This document shows positions 7,133 to 10,779 of a stretch of DNA of 10,779 bases, one piece after another; positions within the stretch are counted from its first letter, which is position 1; each line of letters starts with the position of its first letter. Position numbers and translations under genes: made by a program. A model generated the notes under the pieces. That model was given only the letters and a program-made list of their open reading frames with translations. It was not told the origin of the DNA and searched no databases. Source of the stretch: Desulfovibrionaceae bacterium (GTDB lineage Bacteria; Pseudomonadota; Gammaproteobacteria; Burkholderiales; Burkholderiaceae_C). Location of the stretch: the NCBI GenBank assembly GCA_009778355.1, contig WRJY01000279.1, forward strand, positions 1-10,779, given 5' to 3'.

Positions 7133-7146
7133 TTGACAGGCGTCAA
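7133..7146 (-). promoter_or_regulatory. FNR/CRP-family-type palindrome upstream of cobA
   Basis: TTGAC-N4-GTCAA is a perfect inverted repeat that fits the TTGAY-N4-RTCAA scheme of FNR-family regulators. Its centre is about 42 bases before the cobA ATG. On the minus strand it follows an AT-rich run (AATTTTTTATT), and its first half (TTGACG) could also be a -35 box. A -10-like CACAAT spaced as in a class II FNR promoter would start the transcript almost at the ATG, which is unusual. Binding is not shown. Confidence 0.35.
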
Positions 7147-7164
7147 GAATAAAAAATTGTCCCG

Positions 7165-7515
7165 TCACAGCCCCAGGCTTTGCAGCAGGCGGGCGATCTG
7201 CGCCGGTTGTGGCGGCACCGGGCCGGCAAAACGCGGCTGGCCATCCGGCCCGCCGATCACCAGGGTGGGAAAGGTTTCGACATCGATGTCGCCCAGCGCG
7301 GCGGCCTCGTCCTCGATGTCCAGCCAGCGGAACACGGCGTGCGGATGCTCGGCCGCCGCGCGCTCAAAGCCGGGTTGAAATTCCCGGCAGGCGCCGCACC
7401 AGGCCGCGCACAGACAAATCACGGCGCAGCCCGCGCCAGCGCGCCCGGCCAGCGTCTGCGTGAGCAAGGCGCGCAAGGTATCGGCGTCGGTGTTGGCGGG
7501 CAAGACGGCGGTCAT
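7165..7515 (-). CDS. Thioredoxin-family protein (CGAC active site)
   Basis: A 116-residue thioredoxin-fold protein. It carries the redox motif WCGAC (Cys40 and Cys43), a TFPTLVI segment with the cis-proline at Pro83, and a short C-terminal helix. CGAC in place of the CGPC of true thioredoxins suggests a different redox potential or partner, so it is best called thioredoxin-like. Extra cysteines (30, 34, 36) precede the motif. There is no signal peptide with the ATG at 7515, so it should be cytoplasmic. An in-frame ATG at 7662 would add 49 poorly structured residues across the divergent promoter region and is not favoured. The start is not backed by a strong ribosome site. It is the first gene of the minus-strand cluster and divergent from the CBS gene. 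Confidence 0.85.
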   Translation of the reverse strand: MTAVLPANTDADTLRALLTQTLAGRAGAGCAVICLCAAWCGACREFQPGFERAAAEHPHAVFRWLDIEDEAAALGDIDVETFPTLVIGGPDGQPRFAGPVPPQPAQIARLLQSLGL

Positions 7516-7671
7516 GTGCGGGCAAAGGCGCTCGCGAGCAGCGCCGCTGCGAGCATGGGAAGCGATTGTCTCACCTCGACGGCGATTGGAAACCGTGGCC
7601 GATAGCGACTGTGGCTGATGGCGCTCAGTCCCGAATTCTGGCAGGATGTACGCACCAACCATTTACAACCC

Positions 7672-7678
7672 AAGGAGA
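7672..7678 (+). promoter_or_regulatory. Ribosome binding site of the CBS-domain gene
   Basis: AAGGAGA lies six bases before the GTG at 7685. It decides the GTG start over the in-frame ATG at 7646, which has no such site. Confidence 0.85.
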
Positions 7679-7684
7679 CCAACC

Positions 7685-8125
7685 GTGACCACCGTTGCCG
7701 ATATCTTGTCCGCCCGCAAAAGCAAGCCGCTGGCCGCGCTGCCGCCCACCGCCACCGTGCGCCAGGCACTGCAACTGATGGCCGACCGCGAGGTCGGTTC
7801 GGTGCTGCTGATGCAGGGCGATTCGCTGTTGGGCATATTCACCGAACGCGACTACGCCCGCAAGATCGTGCTCCAGGGCCTGACATCCATCGACACACTG
7901 CTGACCGACGTGATGACCTCGCGCCTGTACGTCGTCGGCCCGCGCCAGACGGTGCAGGAATGCCTGGCGGTCATGACCCAAGGCAAGCTGCGCCACCTGC
8001 CGGTGGTGGACGGCGGGCAGGTACTGGGGCTGGTGTCCATCGGCGACCTGGTTCACGCCCAGTTGGCGCAGCAGCAGTTTCTGATCCAGCAACTGGAGAA
8101 CTACATCGTGGGGAATCTGGCATGA
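7685..8125 (+). CDS. Two-CBS-domain protein
   Basis: A 146-residue cytoplasmic protein made almost only of a Bateman module. CBS 1 covers about residues 5-62 (TVRQALQLMADREVGSVLL, then LLGIFTERDYARKIV), and CBS 2 about 73-128 (VMTSRLYVVGPRQTVQECLAVM, ending LPVVDGGQVLGLVSIGDLV). Such modules bind adenosine nucleotides or SAM and sense energy state; the regulated partner is unknown since no enzyme domain is attached. The C-terminal helix QQFLIQQLENYI is typical of small stand-alone CBS proteins in proteobacteria. GTG at 7685 is chosen because of the perfect ribosome site AAGGAGA at the right distance. It is divergent from the thioredoxin-like gene, and both promoters must lie within 7516-7684. 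Confidence 0.9.
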   Translation: MTTVADILSARKSKPLAALPPTATVRQALQLMADREVGSVLLMQGDSLLGIFTERDYARKIVLQGLTSIDTLLTDVMTSRLYVVGPRQTVQECLAVMTQGKLRHLPVVDGGQVLGLVSIGDLVHAQLAQQQFLIQQLENYIVGNLA

Positions 8126-8249
8126 CCGCCCTGTGACGGCCTGTCCTTTTCTTGCGGCTTATCCGTCGGTACGCCGCAGGATTGGCGAAACCGGGCAGGT
8201 GCCTGGCATCGGCATTTGAATTTGATCCAGAGATGCGGTCGCCGGCCCA
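8126..8249. other. Gap between the CBS gene and the rpoH control region
   Basis: 124 bases with no gene. A weak imperfect stem, CTTGCGGC at 8152-8159 with GCCGCAGG at 8174-8181, might mark the end of the CBS transcript, but no T-run follows. Nothing else is supported here. Confidence 0.3.
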
Positions 8250-8276
8250 TTAGCACTCCCCCTCCAGGAGTGCTAA
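8250..8276. promoter_or_regulatory. CIRCE operator (HrcA binding site)
   Basis: TTAGCACTC at 8250-8258 and GAGTGCTAA at 8268-8276 are separated by exactly nine bases. This is identical to the CIRCE consensus TTAGCACTC-N9-GAGTGCTAA bound by the heat-shock repressor HrcA. It lies 32 bases before the rpoH ATG and overlaps the predicted promoter, so HrcA would block RNA polymerase. HrcA itself is not encoded in the window. Confidence 0.96.
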
Positions 8277-8279
8277 AAT
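8250..8279 (+). promoter_or_regulatory. Predicted sigma-70-type promoter of rpoH, overlapping CIRCE
   Basis: TTAGCA at 8250-8255 and TAAAAT at 8274-8279 are 18 bases apart and form a plausible -35/-10 pair. The two hexamers coincide with the outer ends of the CIRCE arms. The transcript would begin near 8286, leaving a leader of only about 23 bases. Confidence 0.6.
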
Positions 8280-8308
8280 ACCCGATAAGCATGAAAGGAC
8301 ATTCAACG

Positions 8309-9253
8309 ATGATCGCTTCGGTTCCACGCCCCGCCTCGAACGCCGTGGCACTGGCCAATCCGTGGGCCGTCGTGCCGCCGCTGGGCAATCTCGACGCCTA
8401 CATTACCGCTGCCAACCGGCTGCCGATGCTCACGCACGAGGAAGAGCAGCGGTACGCCCGTGAACTGCGCGACACCGGCAGTCTGGAAGCTGCCGGAAAG
8501 TTGGTGCTCTCGCACCTGCGCCTGGTCGTGGCGACCTCGCGCCAATACTTGGGCTATGGCCTGCCTCATGCCGATCTGATCCAGGAAGGCAACATCGGCC
8601 TGATGAAGGCCGTCAAACGCTTCGACCCCGACCAGGGCGTGCGCCTGGTCAGCTATGCGCTGCACTGGATCAAGGCCGAAATCCACGAATACATCCTGAA
8701 GAACTGGCGCTTGGTCAAGGTGGCCACCACCAAGGCCCAGCGCAAGCTGTTTTTCAACCTGCGCTCCATGAAACAGGGTTTCGTGGCCGAGGACGCCGCC
8801 GAGGACATCACGCACCGCGGCGCGCTGACCGAGGCGCAGATCGGCGTGGTGGCGCGCAAGTTGAGCGTCAAGCCCGGCGAAGTACGCGAAATGGAAACGC
8901 GCCTGGCCGGCGGCGACGTGCTGCTGGACCCGGCCCCCGAAGGCGGCGACGGCGAGCGCGCCTTCGGCCCCATCGCCTACCTGTCGGACGAGCAGCACGA
9001 GCCGACGGCCATCATCGAAGCCGCCCAGCGCGACATGCTGGCCACCGAAGGCATCGCCAGCGCCCTCAAAAGTCTGGACGAGCGCAGCCGCCGTATCGTG
9101 ACCGAACGCTGGCTGAACGTGAACGACGACGGTTCGGGCGGCATGACACTGCACGAACTGGCTGCCGAATACGGCGTCAGCGCCGAACGCATCCGCCAGA
9201 TCGAAGTGGCGGCCATGAAGAAAATGCGCGCCGCACTGGCCGAATACGCCTGA
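8309..9253 (+). CDS. rpoH: RNA polymerase heat-shock sigma factor (sigma-32)
   Basis: A 314-residue sigma factor that directs RNA polymerase to heat-shock promoters. Seen in order: region 1.2/2 with LRLVVATSRQYLGYGLPHADLIQEGNIGLMKAVKRFDP; region 2.3/2.4 with YALHWIKAEIHEYIL and NWRLVKVATTKAQRK; the RpoH box QRKLFFNLR at residues 144-152, which separates RpoH from other sigma factors; and a region 4 helix-turn-helix near the end (LHELAAEYGVSAERIRQIEVAAMKKMR). AAAGGAC at 8294-8300 lies eight bases before ATG 8309. The in-frame ATG at 8291 sits on that site and is less likely. Its promoter overlaps a perfect CIRCE, pointing to transcriptional repression by HrcA. Confidence 0.96.
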   Translation: MIASVPRPASNAVALANPWAVVPPLGNLDAYITAANRLPMLTHEEEQRYARELRDTGSLEAAGKLVLSHLRLVVATSRQYLGYGLPHADLIQEGNIGLMKAVKRFDPDQGVRLVSYALHWIKAEIHEYILKNWRLVKVATTKAQRKLFFNLRSMKQGFVAEDAAEDITHRGALTEAQIGVVARKLSVKPGEVREMETRLAGGDVLLDPAPEGGDGERAFGPIAYLSDEQHEPTAIIEAAQRDMLATEGIASALKSLDERSRRIVTERWLNVNDDGSGGMTLHELAAEYGVSAERIRQIEVAAMKKMRAALAEYA

Positions 9254-9395
9254 TCCGGCGAAACCGCCTGCGCGCCAGAAAGCCCCCACCCCCTGCCAGG
9301 CAACCCGCAGGAGGTTTCCTTTTCCATGCCCGGCCTTCGCGACTGGCCGCATCGGCCAAAACAGGCTTGCCAGCTATGTTTGCCGTTGACACTGC
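9254..9395. other. Non-coding stretch after rpoH
   Basis: 142 bases between the rpoH stop and the guaA remnant. It contains an AGGAGG at 9311-9316 followed by an ATG at 9326, nine bases later, but the frame from that ATG runs out of phase across the guaA remnant and resembles nothing I know. It may be the leader of a lost gene. No terminator stem was recognised after rpoH. Confidence 0.4.
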
Positions 9396-9654
9396 CGCGG
9401 CGCGATTTACGGTTTCTCCGGCAGCCACGCCAGCATGTACGAGGTGGACGACCGTGCGCCCGGCGCGGTGTTCAGCCTGGGCGTGCCGGTGTTGGGCATC
9501 TGCTACGGTATGCAGGCCATGGCGCAGCAACTGGGCGGCCAGGTGGAAGGCGGCCACCGGCGCGAGTTCGGCTACGCCGAGGTGCGCGCGCGGCCATACC
9601 GCGCTGTTGAGCAACATTCAGGACTTTCACATGCCCGAAGGCCAGCCTTTGGGC
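9396..9654 (+). pseudogene. guaA: Decayed fragment of GMP synthase (glutamine amidotransferase domain)
   Basis: The segment encodes a piece of the class I glutamine amidotransferase domain of GMP synthetase, which makes GMP from XMP. In one frame it reads GFSGSHASMYEV, then PVLGICYGMQAMAQQLGGQVEGG and REFGYAEVRA. The motif GICYGMQ holds the catalytic Cys. Around 9584-9592, inside an alternating GC run, the homology moves to another frame, continuing GHTALLSNIQDFHMPEGQPLG, so a one-base gain or two-base loss broke the gene. The N-terminal part, the His/Glu of the triad, and the whole ATP-pyrophosphatase and dimerisation domains are missing. A TGA lies just upstream (9387-9389). A full guaA presumably exists elsewhere, as an essential nucleotide gene. 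The end points are approximate. Confidence 0.8.
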
Positions 9655-9742
9655 AGATCAAGGCGCGAACGCCACTGGCGCGGCCAAAGCCGTATCTTCC
9701 TTACCGGCAGTTACAGCAGGTCGCGGCGCTGTGAATCGCACC
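9655..9742. other. Unassigned decayed sequence between guaA remnant and intron-like remnant
   Basis: 88 bases that match neither the continuation of guaA (expected VWMSHGDKV region) nor any family I recognise in any frame. It lies where two remnants meet and is probably scrambled insertion debris. Confidence 0.4.
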
Positions 9743-9812
9743 TTCTAAAGAGCGTATTGCGGGAAATCCCAAGGTACGTTCTGTGGGAACCGGGGTCGGG
9801 TGATTGCTCCGG
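9743..9812 (+). mobile_element. Possible 3'-end remnant of a group II intron (domain V-like)
   Basis: Positions 9750-9781 begin GAGCGTAT, contain GCGGGAAATCCC and end GGTACGTTC. This follows the layout of bacterial group II intron domain V, in which an AGC-bearing strand (GAGCCGTAT...) pairs with GTACGGTTC. Here one C and one G are missing from opposite strands, so the lower stem GAGCGTA/TACGTTC still pairs. The sequence is 32 bases against the usual 34, and the upper stem is imperfect. A second stem, CCGGGG/CTCCGG (9790-9812), follows where domain VI would be. No reverse transcriptase reading frame is nearby, so only a decayed tail could be left. Recognition is by eye. Confidence 0.4.
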
Positions 9813-9927
9813 TGACTTGGCGGGCCCGATCAGTGACGATTGGCTCCTATCCAGATTGCTCAGGCGGTAACCGGCAGCCGCTATTGGGCGCGAAACGGCT
9901 TCAGCGGCTTGTCTCACTCACTTGAAA
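9813..9927. other. Non-coding stretch up to the DUF1624 gene
   Basis: 115 bases with no gene or clear site. It is less GC-rich in places than the flanking genes and probably continues the insertion debris. It also forms the 3' flank of the minus-strand DUF1624 gene, without a visible terminator stem. Confidence 0.4.
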
Positions 9928-10695
9928 TCACTTCAGCGCTCCGAACGCCAGCAGCAGCCCGATCAGCGCCGGCTGGTGCAGCATGTAGTAGCTCAGGCTC
10001 CAGCGGCCCAGCGTTGCCAGGGCGCGGTCAACGGGGTCCGGCATCGGCCCTTGCCGCCAGCGCGGGAATGCGGACAGGGCTTGCGCCAGGCCCACGCCCC
10101 ACAGCATCACGCCCAGCCAGGGCAGCAGCGGCACGTAGTCCTCGGTCGGCGGCTTGCCGGAAACGACGCCCAGCCAGTTGAGCCAGCGGCTGTCGAAGGC
10201 CGCACGCACGGCGGCGGGCGCCAGTTCGCGCAGTGCCTGGCCCAGCCACGGCGCGGCCAGCGCCAGCGCCGCGCCAGCCACCCAGGGCACGGCCCCGCGC
10301 AGCCAGCCGCGCGCCAGCAGCCAGCGCACCACGATCAGCATCACCGCCATGCCGTGCAGCACGCCGAAGCTGATCCACCGGTGCCCGAACATCAGCCAGG
10401 AACCCGCCGACACCAACAGCGCGCAGCCCGCCACCTGCGCCCAGCGCCGCCAAAAGCGCGGCCAGCCCTGCCCCTGCCGCACCGCCAGCGTCTGGCCGAT
10501 GCCGGCGCACAGCAGAAACAGGCTGACGATGCCGGTGCGCTGCCAGGTCCAGACCGGGCTTTGATAGAAGTCCTGTCGGATGTAGCCGAAGTGATCGAGG
10601 TCGAAAGAAAAGTGGTATGCCGTCATCCACAGCATCGCCAGCGCGCGCAGGGCGTCGATGCGGTCGTGGCGAAGGACGGCTGCCACCGGGTTCAA
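9928..10695 (-). CDS. DUF1624 / heparan-alpha-glucosaminide N-acetyltransferase-like membrane protein
   Basis: A 255-residue inner-membrane protein with about seven hydrophobic segments. The N-terminus has the family signature RIDALRALAMLWMTAYHFSFD, followed by DHFGY and QDFY; His28 lies where related acyltransferases have their catalytic histidine. Later segments include LFLLCAGIGQTL, SWLMFGHRWISFGVLHGMAVML, VPLLPWLGVMLWGVGLAQAL and a C-terminal SLSYYMLHQPALIGLL. By family it would be a membrane acyltransferase-like protein, but substrate and role are unknown. The start is uncertain: TTG 10695 overlaps a TGA of another frame (TTGA), which suggests translational coupling, and GTG 10686 is a second option. 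The frame remains open to the window edge, so an upstream start cannot be excluded. Confidence 0.82.
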   Translation of the reverse strand: MNPVAAVLRHDRIDALRALAMLWMTAYHFSFDLDHFGYIRQDFYQSPVWTWQRTGIVSLFLLCAGIGQTLAVRQGQGWPRFWRRWAQVAGCALLVSAGSWLMFGHRWISFGVLHGMAVMLIVVRWLLARGWLRGAVPWVAGAALALAAPWLGQALRELAPAAVRAAFDSRWLNWLGVVSGKPPTEDYVPLLPWLGVMLWGVGLAQALSAFPRWRQGPMPDPVDRALATLGRWSLSYYMLHQPALIGLLLAFGALK

Positions 10696-10779
10696 CCTAA
10701 AAACGGCAGTTGGATGCGCCCGCCAGTGCCGTGATCGGCGTGCCAGGCAAGGCGCGAGGACGCGGCAGGCCCGTGCCTG
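10692..10779 (-). CDS. Possible C-terminal end of an unidentified upstream gene
   Basis: A minus-strand frame open from the window edge ends with ADHGTGGRIQLPFLG and a TGA at 10694-10692, overlapping the TTG start of the DUF1624 gene by the four bases TTGA. That geometry is typical of coupled genes, but only 28 codons are visible, I recognise no family, and a second frame ending TAG nearby is also open. The call rests on geometry alone. Confidence 0.25.
   Translation of the reverse strand, partial: RHGPAASSRLAWHADHGTGGRIQLPFLG

Noticed and set aside
5553..7136. A 527-codon open frame on the plus strand
   Set aside because: Antisense to rsmD and cobA, both firmly identified; no domain recognised.
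7150..7164. Terminator for the thioredoxin-like gene using the T-run after its stop
   Set aside because: The T-run (minus strand AATTTTTT) is present but no good stem precedes it; an AT-rich upstream promoter element is as likely.
8152..8181. Intrinsic terminator after the CBS gene
   Set aside because: The stem has a G-T pair, a 14-base loop and no T-run, so it is not convincing as a terminator.
8221..8250. A sigma-32-type promoter (TTTGAT ... CCCATT) before rpoH
   Set aside because: The spacing of about 20 bases is too long for a sigma-32 promoter and the -35 is poor; the sigma-70-like pair on CIRCE fits better.
8303..9352. A 349-codon open frame on the minus strand opposite rpoH
   Set aside because: Shadow of rpoH with no recognisable domain; rpoH motifs are complete.
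9326..9610. A small gene starting at ATG 9326 after AGGAGG
   Set aside because: The frame crosses the guaA remnant out of phase and the translation resembles no protein; the ribosome site may be a relic.
1..10779. tRNA, rRNA, CRISPR array, intact IS or phage gene
   Set aside because: Reading both strands showed none; no regular direct-repeat/spacer pattern, cloverleaf or transposase motif was seen.

Overview
The window is a GC-rich stretch of ordinary bacterial chromosome. Gene content, protein signatures and the rpoH control region point to a beta-proteobacterium, most likely Burkholderiales and Comamonadaceae-like. This rests on family recognition by eye, not on a search. I found no secretion, defence, phage or biosynthetic system. 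The novelty is in regulatory sites, small repeats and one decayed region.

Layout. On the + strand lie the 3' end of gcvP (to 182), a META/DUF4377 lipoprotein (269-1096), a P1-family Ntn peptidase (1153-2169), a UPF0149 protein with a C-terminal SEC-C zinc motif (2224-3024), a fused SpmA/SpmB-type nucleoside-recognition membrane protein (3111-4358) and folA (4486-4995). folA converges on a minus-strand cluster, transcribed as thioredoxin-like protein (7515-7165), cobA (7097-6255), rsmD (6215-5583) and coaD (5554-5063). A 48-bp near-perfect palindrome sits between folA and coaD. Divergent from the thioredoxin gene come a two-CBS-domain protein (7685-8125) and rpoH (8309-9253). Next is a 674-bp stretch without an intact gene, holding a frameshifted guaA fragment and a group II intron-like remnant. 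The minus strand then carries a DUF1624 membrane protein (10695-9928), probably translationally coupled to a gene that runs off the window.

How the genes relate. rsmD-coaD is a common bacterial pair. cobA feeds siroheme/corrinoid synthesis and has an FNR-type palindrome just upstream. rpoH encodes sigma-32, and its promoter overlaps a perfect CIRCE operator, so HrcA probably gates the heat-shock sigma factor at transcription. The other genes look like single housekeeping or accessory units.

Most worth checking are the perfect CIRCE on rpoH, a four-copy 8-bp tandem repeat inside the 5' end of rsmD (able to shift frame), the palindrome with IS5-like ends and a TGA duplication, and the guaA/intron remnants after rpoH.
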